Source: Methanosarcina sp. ERenArc_MAG2 (GTDB lineage: Archaea > Halobacteriota > Methanosarcinia > Methanosarcinales > Methanosarcinaceae). Taken from it: a stretch of DNA of 64,000 nt. Location of the stretch: NCBI GenBank assembly GCA_023955635.1, contig JAMXHR010000012.1, positions 62,001-126,000 of the forward strand, given 5' to 3'. Position numbers and translations under genes: made by a program. Numbering within the stretch: position 1 is the first letter of the stretch; every line of letters begins with the position of its first letter. Below the pieces are notes generated by a model, which had not been told where the DNA came from, made no database searches, and saw only the letters and a program-made list of their open reading frames with translations. This document shows, piece by piece, positions 9,173 to 18,793 of this stretch.

Positions 9173-10387
9173 TTATTGTGGAATCTGCTTGAATCCCAGG
9201 TTTTTATACTGTCCGTTCAGATCAGAAAATACCGGTTTTCCAAGGAAAAAGGTATATATCTCGTCGGCTTTGGCTGCAGGGTCTACATCTTCAAACCGCT
9301 CCGGATAAAGCACTTTTCCTACAAAATAAGCGTTTGCAAGCACTGACTCATAGTTGGTGCTGTAGAAATTGTAGGGGATCACTCCATAGACCTTGTTATT
9401 CTTTACAGCTGACAGCCCTGTGAGTGAGGTGTCATTCTTGAGTTCTCCTATGGCTCCTTCATTTCCCAGTTGGAGGGTTCCTATATCGATAAATATGTAC
9501 TCGGGGTTCCAATCTACAAGTGCCTCTTTAGCAATATCCGCATGGTCCGTGCCCATTCCGGCTGCAACATTATTTGCATTTACCCAGAGGAATGGCGGAT
9601 AAGCCGGTTCTGTTGAGATTATTCCATGAGCTCCTGCAATGCTCACACCACCAACATAGGCAGTCTTTCTTTCGGATTCAGGAATGTCTGCTGTTCTGTT
9701 TTCGAGGTCTTGCATTGTAGCGTCGATATAAGCGATTACTTCTTCTGCCCTTTCCTGTTTGCCTACTGCCTCTCCCATTATCCTGAGAGAGCTGTACATT
9801 TCGGTTTTCTCTTTCTCGTTGCTCAAAGATCCATAAGGTAATGAGACCACCGGGATATCGGTTTTACTCTGAAGGGTGTCGGCTTCAGCGGCAGTTGGTG
9901 CCGATGACTGGCCAATCATACTGGTTTTCAGGATAACCTGGGGATTAATTTCAATTATCTTCTCTGGATCATCTTTGCCTCTGGCTTCCCCAATAAGGGG
10001 ATAGTTCTTAAGCTGCGGGTTTGCAAGGACATAGGGGCGGCCTTCTATTTCATTTTTCTTTTTCTCTATGCTGTCAACCCCTACTACGTATTCCTGGGCT
10101 TGCAGGTATACAAGGTAGCGCAGGCATCCCGCCCCAGAGCAAACAACCTTTTCTGCTTTTTCAGGTATGGTGACATTTCTGCCGAACCCGTCTGTAATCG
10201 TAATTTCAGCGGACTTTCCTGAATTACTGCTCATTGTGACTCCAGAAGTCTCTGCTGAAATTGTGCTTTTTGCATTTTCAGGAGATGCAGATTTTTCCGC
10301 GCATCCTGAACTTGCGACCAGGACAGCTGTAATGAGCAGTCCTATGAACATAATTTTTTTAAATTTAATACTCGAGAGTATTTTCAT
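9173..10387 (-). CDS. Metal-chelate/cobalamin-type ABC substrate-binding lipoprotein (copy 1)
   Basis: 404 residues with lipobox (AVLVASSGC), a Ser/Glu-rich linker, and a periplasmic-binding-protein type III fold (BtuF/FepB family, pfam01497): GFGRNVTIPEKAEKVVCSG, an inter-lobe helix, and a C-terminal lobe (WVNANNVAAGMGTDHADIA). The family captures siderophores, cobalamin or heme for FecCD-type importers. The last ~230 residues are almost identical to the copy at 20682-21890, while the N-terminal third has diverged. Its own permease and ATPase have been deleted, so it either serves the intact operon's permease or is an orphan. The upstream region shares TTACATAAA(A/G)TTAACTAAATT with copy 2, suggesting common regulation. 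Confidence 0.85.
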   Translation of the reverse strand: MKILSSIKFKKIMFIGLLITAVLVASSGCAEKSASPENAKSTISAETSGVTMSSNSGKSAEITITDGFGRNVTIPEKAEKVVCSGAGCLRYLVYLQAQEYVVGVDSIEKKKNEIEGRPYVLANPQLKNYPLIGEARGKDDPEKIIEINPQVILKTSMIGQSSAPTAAEADTLQSKTDIPVVSLPYGSLSNEKEKTEMYSSLRIMGEAVGKQERAEEVIAYIDATMQDLENRTADIPESERKTAYVGGVSIAGAHGIISTEPAYPPFLWVNANNVAAGMGTDHADIAKEALVDWNPEYIFIDIGTLQLGNEGAIGELKNDTSLTGLSAVKNNKVYGVIPYNFYSTNYESVLANAYFVGKVLYPERFEDVDPAAKADEIYTFFLGKPVFSDLNGQYKNLGFKQIPQ

Positions 10388-10855
10388 GTTACTTTCCTCT
10401 TATTTTATAAAGAGAGAGTGTTACATAAAATTAACTAAATTAATCCCTTAACGATTAAAGTCTCAACAATTTTCCCGAAATGTACAAATTATTGTGATTT
10501 TTCGGTTAATTTATCATCGGGATAGATAGCATTTAGAGCTGCAGGACTTTTAGAATGGGCTTTATACGTGAAGAAAAGATCATAGATATAGGGAAGCTGA
10601 AGAACGTACTTTTCCATCTCACTGAAAATGAAAGGATCAAAGCTGATTCAGTTTAGGACTTATGCACTTGAGGAACAAAATAAGGCAAGCTCAAGTCTGT
10701 TATTTAGCTTTTGACGTAATTTGAATCGATACATTATTTTCTTCTTTCAATTGCTTAATGCAATATGAAGGCACTCTGGGCTTGTAATTGGTGGAAATGG
10801 AAAATGAAAGACCTTAAATTGCTTATAATGCCTAATTTGTTACGAAGGTGAAACA
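10388..10855. other. Spacer: shared promoter region and repeat end
   Basis: Holds the upstream region of copy 1 of the binding protein (10410-10510), conserved with 21920-22010. A 33-codon open frame at 10555-10656 (MGFIREEKIIDIGKLKNVLF) ends inside a TAGGACTTATGCACTT repeat end at 10653-10668, and may be a gene fragment cut by that element. A TATA-like GCTTATAATG lies at 10821-10830 before the next gene. Confidence 0.4.
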
Positions 10856-11185
10856 TTGACAGAAAAAATCGACATGGATGAAAAGCTCAAAATTATGGCC
10901 GGACAACTTCCCGAAGTAATGGCTGCGCTTTCCGGACTCCATTCTGAAGTTGTTAAAGATGGAGCTTTAAGCGCCAGAACGAAGGAACTCATGATGGTGG
11001 GGATTGCAGTAGCTCTGCGTTGTGAATACTGTCTCTGGAAGCATGTTCCTGAAGCTGTAAAATTGGGGGCAAATCGTGAGGAAATTCTTGAGGCTGTTAG
11101 TACTGCTATAGTGATGGCTGGTGGGCCTGCAGTAGCTTACGGGTCGATAGTTGTTCTTAAGATTCTGGATGAACTGGGCATTTGA
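10856..11185 (+). CDS. Carboxymuconolactone decarboxylase/AhpD-like protein
   Basis: 109 residues from TTG at 10856 with GAAGGTG upstream. All-helical CMD fold with the AhpD-type signature: C56-E-Y-C59-L-W-K-H63. In AhpD relatives this pair is the redox-active site that recycles peroxiredoxins or acts on organic peroxides. A typical single-domain member by length. First gene of a tight three-gene operon with a zinc-binding protein and a small winged-helix protein, which suggests a redox-sensing or stress role. Confidence 0.85.
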   Translation: MTEKIDMDEKLKIMAGQLPEVMAALSGLHSEVVKDGALSARTKELMMVGIAVALRCEYCLWKHVPEAVKLGANREEILEAVSTAIVMAGGPAVAYGSIVVLKILDELGI

Positions 11186-11204
11186 GAAAAGAAGGTGATA
11201 TAAG

Positions 11205-11411
11205 TTGATCGAAGAAAAAATCAGTCTTTGTAAATGCGGGATCTGCGGGTGCGAACTGGAAAGGGAAGATGTTATTGAAGAAGAAGGCAAGACTCTCTGT
11301 GGGGATTGCTTTATCGAAGGTCACCATAGAATTCAGGCTTGTAACCCCTGGGCTGTACGTTCCAAAAAATATTTAGGGAAGAAGCCGGGCTTGAAGGAAC
11401 TGAAGGCTTGA
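11205..11411 (+). CDS. Small zinc-ribbon protein
   Basis: 68 residues from TTG at 11205, with AAGGTGATA upstream. Four or more Cys in paired knuckles: CKCGICGCELE and TLCGDCFIEGHHR. This is a treble-clef/LIM-like zinc site. The basic C-terminus (RSKKYLGKKPGLKELKA) may touch nucleic acid. Its TGA overlaps the next start by four bases (TTGA), so translation is probably coupled. Confidence 0.7.
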   Translation: MIEEKISLCKCGICGCELEREDVIEEEGKTLCGDCFIEGHHRIQACNPWAVRSKKYLGKKPGLKELKA

Positions 11412-11593
11412 CTGAGCTGCAAAAAGCCATTTATGAATTCATTGTCTCTAGTGGTGGAGTAAAAAAGGAAGAAATCGCAAAAAAATTTGGAATATCTTTA
11501 CTGGAAGCAGAGAATCAGTTCGCTCTCCTGAGGCATTGTGAGCTGGTCAAAGGGCAAAAAAGGGCAGATGGAGTGCACCTTGTACCTTTCTGA
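11408..11593 (+). CDS. Small winged-helix DNA-binding protein
   Basis: 61 residues from TTG at 11408, overlapping the previous stop. The sequence folds as one winged helix-turn-helix: QKAIYEFIVSSGGVKKEEIA, recognition helix KFGISLLEAENQFALLRHC, wing VKGQKRADGVHLVPF. Length fits a stand-alone domain. Likely an autoregulator of the three-gene operon; this is inferred from position. Confidence 0.65.
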   Translation: MTELQKAIYEFIVSSGGVKKEEIAKKFGISLLEAENQFALLRHCELVKGQKRADGVHLVPF

Positions 11594-11849
11594 AATAAAT
11601 AGAGAGCGTCTGAAAAGTCCATAATTGTCAATTTTAATATTTATTTTATATATTTTTGGTGCTCCTGTAATATATAGAGGGTTTCGAAAGCACCATCGAG
11701 TTTCTAATCATAAAAAATAGTGCTGAAATTCTTATTGATTGAGAATACAATCGATGTTGATGAGCTCAATTCTAATATATAATTTCAACTAAATATAAAA
11801 AAGACATCCCTTATTTGGTTTAGTTTTTACTTTTTATAACCCTTTGCTT

Positions 11850-12221
11850 TTACTTCTCTTGCTGGATCTCATCGGTTACCTTATTTCCTTCGCAAATAGG
11901 ATTTTTCTTTTCTTTTCCAAAGAAGCTTTTCGTGGTATACACGATCCATTTCCAGTGGAAGATAAGGTGAACAACAGTAAGAGTTGCCATCAGAATTCCG
12001 GCTCTGCTATGTATCCAGATCCATGTAGCCTTCGTTAACCCCAGATACATCAAATGTCCTCCCCTTGGAATTCCTGAAGGCATAAAAAAATACATGAATA
12101 AGCCTGTGCTCGCAACGCTAAAGAACAGGGTTGTTAAAATAAGATCGATTAAATAATTGGTTCTCGTTCTGTTCAGCTTTTCACTTCCACTTTCATTTTT
12201 GTATTGACAATGAAAGTACAT
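11850..12221 (-). CDS. DUF4405-type small membrane protein
   Basis: 123 residues with three predicted membrane helices: LIDLILTTLFFSVASTGLFM, a loop with histidines near IWIHSRAGILMATLTVVHLI, and a last helix ending FHWKWIVY. The spaced helical histidines resemble b-type heme ligands in DUF4405 and related cytochrome b-like proteins. A charged cytoplasmic tail ends the protein. It stands alone on this strand, 0.4 kb from the P-type ATPase gene. Confidence 0.65.
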   Translation of the reverse strand: MYFHCQYKNESGSEKLNRTRTNYLIDLILTTLFFSVASTGLFMYFFMPSGIPRGGHLMYLGLTKATWIWIHSRAGILMATLTVVHLIFHWKWIVYTTKSFFGKEKKNPICEGNKVTDEIQQEK

Positions 12222-12597
12222 GAGAGTATGTTCCTCACATACTCTTTTTTCTTTGTCCTGAACCTTGCGTATTAATTTTTCGGACTATTACCGTGTCCTG
12301 CACGAATAGAATCTATAGCTTTTTCAGGCTCTGTATAAATTCTTTAAATTTAATTTTTATACTATATTTTTACAGCTAATATGTTATAATAATATAGCTC
12401 CTTACTTAATGAAGTCAAATATATTAATCAATTATTTGGTATAGTTTTGTAATATTGGTACATTTACCTCGAATCTTTTGCTTTATTCAATATTCATAAA
12501 TTTATATGCTCATTTTGAATTTTTTGCAACGGAACCCTGATCATGGAAATAGTTGTGAAACTTTACTTATTTGAGGATAAAATTGATTGGGATAGGC
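12222..12597. other. AT-rich spacer
   Basis: Between two convergent-free minus-strand genes; no reading frame or repeat stands out. Confidence 0.4.
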
Positions 12598-14925
12598 TCA
12601 TTGATAACGATGATCCGCTTTGAAACGTTCTAGTATGCTGACCTTGAACATATCATTGACGACAAAGGACCATACAAAATACCATACCATTGCCAACAGT
12701 ACATAACCGGCAGGAATTGGCATCAATCCCGGAATCCCTAATGTTGAGATTATATAAGTTACTACAAGATCTCCGCTTATGGCTGCCATGAGTGTTTTGC
12801 TGGGGATAGACTTCCAGAAATAGCCCTTCTCTCTCACCACAAGTATCGTGAACATGCCTCCGAAGATTAGCATGTCAAAGACAAATGTATGCAACCCTGT
12901 ATGGCTGGTGAGTCTCAAGTGGCTCATCCCAATATATAGTAGCCCGAAAGATTCGGCTACTATCAACATACCCAGCAGTACCGCGACTCTTGCCATCGAT
13001 GCTATATTCCATGACTCGGGTTTCCTGGCAGGCCTGACGTTGTCCGTTGCTATAGCTATGGTAACGAAATCGATCAAAAAAAGTAGCAGGACGATCTCAA
13101 AAGCGCCTATGACGTATTCTCCGGTAATCAGAACTTCGTGTGTGAGGACTACACTGGCAGCACCTTTTGCAATGTCTGTGGCGTTACTCACTGCAATTCC
13201 CACTTCAGCCTGCCTTAATGCAGGGGCATCGTTCACCCCGTCTCCGGTCATGCCGACGATGTGCGCTTTTTTCTGGAAATCTTTTACGATAAGGTACTTA
13301 TCTTCCGGGTAAATTTCGGCAAAGCCGCCGCTTTGCTCGCTAACCTGCGTAGCTTTTTTTGTTGCCGAGCTCTCGATTTCTTTTAGTTCAGCTATCCTGA
13401 TGATTCTCCCTTCGATGCCCGCTTCTTTCGCAATTTCGTTTGCCACCGACAGAGAGTCTCCAGTAAGCATTTTTGTCGTGATTCCGAGTTCTTTAAGCTC
13501 GGCAATCAGCTTCGCAGATTCTGGCCTGGGAGCATCGTAGAGGGCTGCCATACCAACAAGCTCCATCCGAGACCCACTTCTTTCCACCGCAACGGCCAGG
13601 GTTCTGTAGCCCTTTTCAGCATATTCCCCAATTTTCGTCTCCAGAATGGAGATTCTTCCGGCATCATAGCCACATAAAGCTGCCAAGGTCGTTACTGCAC
13701 CCTTGGCCACCTGAATACGCTCATTATTTTTTTGTACGATCGATTCCGTTCTCCGGCTGGAAGGGTCAAACGGCGTGAAGCTGATCTGGTCATACTCGCC
13801 GGTATCAAGCTCTTTCTGCTTGGCGGCCGCAATGAAAGCGATGTCAATAGGATCCTGGTTTGCTTCACTGGATGCAAGTGCTCCGTAAAGAACTACATCT
13901 CCTTTCGTATAGCCATCCATAGCAGTTATGTCAGCTACTGAGAGCTGGTTCAAGGTAATTGTGCCTGTTTTATCTATGCACAATATATCCATCATGGATG
14001 CATCCTGCGAGGCATTGAGTCTTGTCACTAGCACGCCTTTCTTAGCTAGTTCCAGCGATCCCAGGGCCATGGTCACTGTGAACATAGTGGGCAGTGCAAC
14101 GGGGATGGACGAGACCAGCAATATAAGAGCTAACGGCAATATCTCCACAAGGTTAATGCCCCTTATATAAGAGATAACAAAGGCAACGGCAAGTAAAACG
14201 ACTACCAGCGAAAGAAGCCATTTGAGCAGGTTAGTAATAACTTCTTCGACGTACATTCTTGGTCTGGCAATATGAACTAGCTGCGCCGTCCGGCCGAAAT
14301 AAGTTTGCACACCAGTCGATACTACCACACCGGTAGCCTCGCCCTTTCGGATAATTGAGCCAGAGTAGAGAATATCCTCTTTCGTTTTTTCCACTGCAAA
14401 AGATTCTCCAGTCAGTGCCGATTGATCTACCTCCGTATTTTCATCAATGATCTTAACGTCTGCCGGAACAAAATCGCCCTTTCTCACTCTTACTATATCA
14501 CCAGGTACCAGATTTCTTGACTCTATGGTCGACCAGTTTCCATCCCGGAGCACTTTTGCCTTAACATTGAGCTTTCTCTTAAGCGATTCCACTGCCCGGG
14601 AGGATTGCTGCTCCTGGAAAAAGCTAAGCACAGCATTCATGAACAGCAGGAAAGCTATGACGACGAGGTCAACATATCGTCCTAAAAAGTAAGAAAGAGC
14701 TATGGTGATTTCGAGCATCCAGGGCGTCAGACCCCAGAACCGTTTTAAAAAATTAAGCAGAGAATTTTGTTTTTTCTCAGGTACCTCGTTGTAACCTGTC
14801 CTGCGAATTCTCTCTTTAACGCTTTCCATCGATAAGCCTGTTTTCAGGTCAGCACTTAATCGCTTGATAGCTTCCTCGATTGATATCTCTATATACTCTT
14901 CAGTAGGAGATTTCTGCCCAGCCAT
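12598..14925 (-). CDS. Plasma-membrane-type H+-exporting P-type ATPase (type IIIA)
   Basis: 775 residues, the compact length of prokaryotic PMA1-like pumps. In order: actuator domain with LTGES, membrane helices including PVALPTMFTVTMALGS (PVAL, as in proton pumps), phosphorylation site D318 in DKTGTITLNQL, nucleotide-binding KGA, then TGDGVNDAPALRQAEVGIAV, and a last six-helix bundle. It probably exports protons using ATP, or a related cation. The N-terminus (IEEAIKRLSADLKTGLSMES) is the usual cation-ATPase leader. No regulatory partner adjoins. Start ATG at 14925. Confidence 0.9.
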   Translation of the reverse strand: MAGQKSPTEEYIEISIEEAIKRLSADLKTGLSMESVKERIRRTGYNEVPEKKQNSLLNFLKRFWGLTPWMLEITIALSYFLGRYVDLVVIAFLLFMNAVLSFFQEQQSSRAVESLKRKLNVKAKVLRDGNWSTIESRNLVPGDIVRVRKGDFVPADVKIIDENTEVDQSALTGESFAVEKTKEDILYSGSIIRKGEATGVVVSTGVQTYFGRTAQLVHIARPRMYVEEVITNLLKWLLSLVVVLLAVAFVISYIRGINLVEILPLALILLVSSIPVALPTMFTVTMALGSLELAKKGVLVTRLNASQDASMMDILCIDKTGTITLNQLSVADITAMDGYTKGDVVLYGALASSEANQDPIDIAFIAAAKQKELDTGEYDQISFTPFDPSSRRTESIVQKNNERIQVAKGAVTTLAALCGYDAGRISILETKIGEYAEKGYRTLAVAVERSGSRMELVGMAALYDAPRPESAKLIAELKELGITTKMLTGDSLSVANEIAKEAGIEGRIIRIAELKEIESSATKKATQVSEQSGGFAEIYPEDKYLIVKDFQKKAHIVGMTGDGVNDAPALRQAEVGIAVSNATDIAKGAASVVLTHEVLITGEYVIGAFEIVLLLFLIDFVTIAIATDNVRPARKPESWNIASMARVAVLLGMLIVAESFGLLYIGMSHLRLTSHTGLHTFVFDMLIFGGMFTILVVREKGYFWKSIPSKTLMAAISGDLVVTYIISTLGIPGLMPIPAGYVLLAMVWYFVWSFVVNDMFKVSILERFKADHRYQ

Positions 14926-15556
14926 AATATTTTATCCCGAATAACCCCGCCCAAGCAAAATGATATTCAATATTATGTAGAAGCCTATATAAAAATCCCT
15001 ATTTGGCAGATCGACATTATGAATTAGAGTAGTTTTCATGATTGTGTTTTTGGGGTTGTGGGAAAATTAATCGGCTCTGCAGAAATCCTATGAAATATCG
15101 AATTTCCATTAGCTTGCACTGAGTGACCTGATGTATTTTTAATACATCTTTTCAGCTTCAAAAAGCTGATTTAGATAAGTTTTCTACAAAACCGATTAGT
15201 AAACTATTAGGATCAAGATACTTGCTTTTATGTTTGCCAAAAATATCACAGAATTAAGCTTTTCATAAAAAGTTGGACCGCAAGAATAGATCCGATAAGA
15301 ACACATATATTTTGTTATGAATTGTAGAAAATGCTCTATATTTTTTGATGTTCATTGGACCGAATAACACAAAACAAAGAGCACTTATTTTTATCTAACA
15401 TTCAAAGTCAGGCTGGTTCTTGAAAAACTACGGAATCTGGGGATCAATCGTTTATTCGGGATTTGTTCTCAAATATCACTATTAGTAGTATCAATAAAAA
15501 TGTACAACAAATTGCTCACTTTGAAGTAAAGGAAGAGAATTTTCAAGAGGATATTT
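14926..15556. other. Spacer with a small inverted-repeat element
   Basis: Imperfect terminal repeats TAATCGGCTCTGCAGAAA (15068-15085) and inverted TAATCGGTTTTGTAGAAA (15181-15198) bracket about 130 bp, a MITE-like unit. The remainder is AT-rich upstream DNA of the chagasin-like gene; no other gene seen. Confidence 0.45.
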
Positions 15557-16072
15557 ATGAAGAACATTTTGAAAGCCATAGCAATGCTTCTTGTTGTCGT
15601 TGCTGTTGTCTTTGCAGCTGGATGTGCCGGAAAGACAGGCAACACTGAAAATGAAACTCCGGGAAATACCGATCAGTTCGAGCCCATAAATCCGGAAATT
15701 CCCGAAAACGTGACTGAAAACAACACAACTCAAGCTAATGAAACAATGGGAACAGGTCAGGTAGTAACCGAAGCTGATAGAGGAAAAACCATAAGCCTCA
15801 AAAACGGAGAGAATTTTACCCTCAACCTTACTGAAGATCCTACAGCAGGCTATACCTGGAAACTTAACCTGAGCGAGGGGCTCATCATTCTCGACGACGA
15901 ATATGTCGAAGGTCCAAACCCTCAAAACCTTGAAGGTGTCCCCGGAACTCATTCATGGTTAATCGAAGCCGTGTCTTCGGGCAGTCAGAAGGTAACAGGA
16001 ATATATAATCGGTATTGGGAGAACACAACCCTCGTGGAGGAAAACTTTACGCTCAATGTCGATGTTGTCTGA
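15557..16072 (+). CDS. Chagasin-like cysteine protease inhibitor lipoprotein (I42)
   Basis: 171 residues. Lipobox AVVFAAGC, a Glu/Asn/Thr-rich linker of about 45 residues, then an inhibitor I42 domain: loop 1 is DPTAGYTWKL (family NPTTGYxW), loop 2 is near GVPGTHSWL, and loop 3 near the RYW segment (IYNRYWENT). These three loops plug the active-site cleft of papain-like enzymes in characterised chagasins. Membrane anchorage outside the cell suggests protection against external or self cysteine proteases. Start ATG at 15557 behind AGAGGAT. Confidence 0.85.
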   Translation: MKNILKAIAMLLVVVAVVFAAGCAGKTGNTENETPGNTDQFEPINPEIPENVTENNTTQANETMGTGQVVTEADRGKTISLKNGENFTLNLTEDPTAGYTWKLNLSEGLIILDDEYVEGPNPQNLEGVPGTHSWLIEAVSSGSQKVTGIYNRYWENTTLVEENFTLNVDVV

Positions 16073-16122
16073 GAAGCATTTTTACTTTCCAGGCCCGATT
16101 TCTTTTTTTAATTATTTAATGT

Positions 16123-16252
16123 GAGCTCATCCCAAAACCAATTTTGTCCTCTATCGGCAAAAGTTTAAGAACCCGTTTTCACGATCCGAAAATCGATTAA
16201 TTATTCCAAATTCGAGCATCAGAGAAGTAATTTTGAGTTTTGGGATCAGCTC
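16123..16252. repeat. MITE, GAGCTNATCCCAAAAC termini
   Basis: GAGCTCATCCCAAAAC (16123-16138) and inverted GAGCTGATCCCAAAAC (16237-16252) bound a 130-bp non-coding unit. One mismatch in 16. Confidence 0.6.
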
Positions 16253-16285
16253 AACAAAAGTTGTTACCAGGCCCTGTAGGAGCAT

Positions 16286-16960
16286 AGCTGTCACAAAGTG
16301 TAAAGTAATTTCCACATAAATAGAAGTGCCTCAAATTTGATAAGAGGTACTTGGGGTCTGTCTACCAATGGAACAGAAAATCAAAATGAGCATCCTAGAA
16401 ATTTCCAAATTGGGTGTTTTTGCACAACCACCCGCAAAGGCATATTAGTGTATTAGGTATCTGGGGTTAGCTCTGAGTTGACCTTCAATTCCATTATTCA
16501 GGGTAAGTGACATGAAACGTCTGTTTAGGAAGTTAGAAAGCAAGTATAATCTCGATGTTCTTTGAACAAAGAACATGTAGATGATGGAGGTTTTAATCTG
16601 AAAGGCGATATTGACATATTGATCTGCATGTAAAGGAAAAGGTTTAGAGATGAATGATTTATACGAAATTAACTGATCAATTGGATTAAAAATGTAATGG
16701 GAGAATGAAATAGGTTTTTAACCGATGTCTGATGAACACTAATATACCTTTTAGTAACTGTCACAAAATAAATTAGGCATATTTTTCAGAAAGTTCATCT
16801 TCAATTGGTGATGTTGATCTTGAAAATCAAGGCATCCAATTGAAACCTGTGCATAGTTTGTTCTGTGACGACTCCTTAGAGAGATTGGGCAAGAATACCC
16901 TACTTCTATTATAAGCTCTAATTCTGCAATATAGATGTTACTTTGCACTTTGTGACAGCT
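16286..16960. mobile_element. Degenerate inverted-repeat element
   Basis: AGCTGTCACAAAGTGTAAAG (from 16286) is inverted at 16938-16960 with one mismatch over 23 bp. A third related end, ACTGTCACAAAATAAATT, lies at about 16757, so a 200-bp unit may be nested at the right. Reading frames inside are short and interrupted; any transposase has decayed. The TCACAAAATAA core also occurs at the end of the ISAzo13-type element at 42396. Confidence 0.45.
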
Positions 16961-17009
16961 TCGCTGGTACTACCCCAAGATCGGATTCTGTAGTACTTCT
17001 TCTCTGCAA

Positions 17010-18271
17010 TCAGACTCTTTTCTGTGCAAATACGATTCTTGATGCATCCTTCATGTCAAGTGCAGCGAATACTTCAAGCCCGTACTCATTCAGCATTTCT
17101 ATATATTCGGTAAAGGAAACACTGTTCTCAAAGCTATATCCTGATCCTCCTTTTTTCATATCTTCAAAGGTCCAAAGGTTCCAGTCAAGACTAAGAAAAG
17201 AATTGGACTTCATTTTTTCATCAAGAACCTGTCTAGTTACAAAAATGCCTCCCGGGTTTAATGCTTCAGTAATTTTTGGGAGAAGTGAAGGCACTTTTCC
17301 TCCTGGATTAAAAGAAGAGAAGATAAGATCATATCCGCTTCCAATTCCATCTTTAAAGAAGTCTCCAGGAATCACATCTACGTTTGATACTCCATATTTA
17401 TTGATGAAATTTTTTGTTTTTTCCGTTATAGAGGGAAGATCGAAGACGGAAGCCTGGATATTTTCGTTCAGTTTTGCAAAAGCAATAGCATATAGCCCAT
17501 GCCCTCCACCAAGGTCAAGCAACTTATTAATTTTCCTTAAATCAACGTTTTCCATAACGACCCTGACAGTATCCTGAAGCAGTCCACAACGTACGTTTTC
17601 AGCCATGCATGTAATAACTCCACCGAAAAAGGGCTCTTTCTCGAATATTTCAGGTCCTCTCCTCATAATCTGGGTAAGGCGAGCCCAAAGTTCCGTATTC
17701 CTGAGCTTTTCAGCAAGATAATGCTGCTGTGAAAATGGAGAGCTTTCCAAAAATAGGTAGCACTAAGGTCTGATACCATATAGACGGGACCTCCTTTTTC
17801 TGTATCTGTATGTTGGATACTATCTTCAGATCTGTTTTCGCACCCAATTTCGTTTTTTTCCTGCTTCTCTGTGTTCTCTACTACCTTATGTGGATATTCT
17901 TCAAATCTATAAAGAAGTCCAAGGATGCAAAGAGCCTCACAGAAGTGGGGCATAAGAACAGGATTGCAACCAAGTTTGTCAGCCAGAGCTCCTGCTGACA
18001 AAGGAACTTTAAGAGCTTCAAATACTCCTAGCTCAAAGGCAGAAGAAATCAGCCTGTATTCCCTCGAACCTTGAATAGAAGAATCAATAAGTTTAAAAAA
18101 GAGATCGGAATCTACCTTAGGTTTTTGCATCAAGTCAATCACTGTTTCAGTTTTATTTCCTACTTCGTTCTCTATTCTGATTTCCAAATTGTTTTCCACC
18201 CTAGTTTTCTCATTATTTTGTGCTTTTCTTTCCACATCAGGTTCTGGTTTTTCTTGAAATTCATTTTCCAT
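17010..18271 (-). CDS. O-methyltransferase with winged-helix dimerisation domain (frameshifted)
   Basis: Start chosen at 18271 (MENEFQEKPEPD), with GGAGAG six bases upstream. After a charged leader, a winged-helix dimerisation region (LISSAFELGVFEALKVPLSAGALADKLG) is followed, across a break near 17749-17753, by a SAM-dependent class I methyltransferase: LLDLGGGHGLYAIAFAKL (motif I), FSSFNPGGKVPSL, and ALNPGGIFVTRQ. One base added to the run of five T/A at 17749-17753 joins MVSDLSATYF to LESSPFSQQ. Total about 420 residues. The family methylates small O- or N-nucleophiles; the substrate is unknown. Monocistronic. Confidence 0.75.
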
Positions 18272-18389
18272 GCTATCTCTCCTTTTCATTACCTTCTCAT
18301 CTCTTTTTGATCCGTAATGCGTGATTTTGTAATTATATATAATATAAACTATACAAATAAATGAGTAAAAATGCATTAATCCGGCTCAT

Positions 18390-18690
18390 GGGTGCAAAAA
18401 ACTGTAAAAAAACCGTAATATCGTAGGAAATGAACAGAAAAATCATCCTGAGCTCGGTTTGTAGTTCTTTATGAAGGGATAAAATCTGAGCCTGGACAAC
18501 CGGATCAAGCATGGAAGTAGGCTCATCTGCAACTATAAACTTAGTTTTCATCTCAAGAACTCTCGCGATGGCAACTCCCTGAAGTTGTCCTCCACTGTTC
18601 TTTGGGATAGCGGAAAAGTATCATCCCTTCAATAAGAGAAAAATACCTCAATAAGCTTCTGCAGAGTTTTTTCCGTGTCCACCCGTTTTG
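18390..18690 (-). pseudogene. Remnant of oligopeptide-type ABC ATPase
   Basis: A 72-codon frame contains a Walker B segment typical of OppD/DppD (FIVADEPTSMLDPVVQAQIL). Just upstream in a shifted frame is a decayed signature (NSGGQLQGVAIARVLEMK). The Walker A half and the C-terminus are missing. Distinct from the neighbouring FecE-type ATPase. Confidence 0.6.
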
Positions 18691-18793
18691 AAGATGATTT
18701 AGAACTCCGAATGTCTTTAATGTAAATTTTTGAGTTCAAAACTATAATTCTTTCCTGAATTATGCATTTATTTTGGAATCGATACTACTTTCT

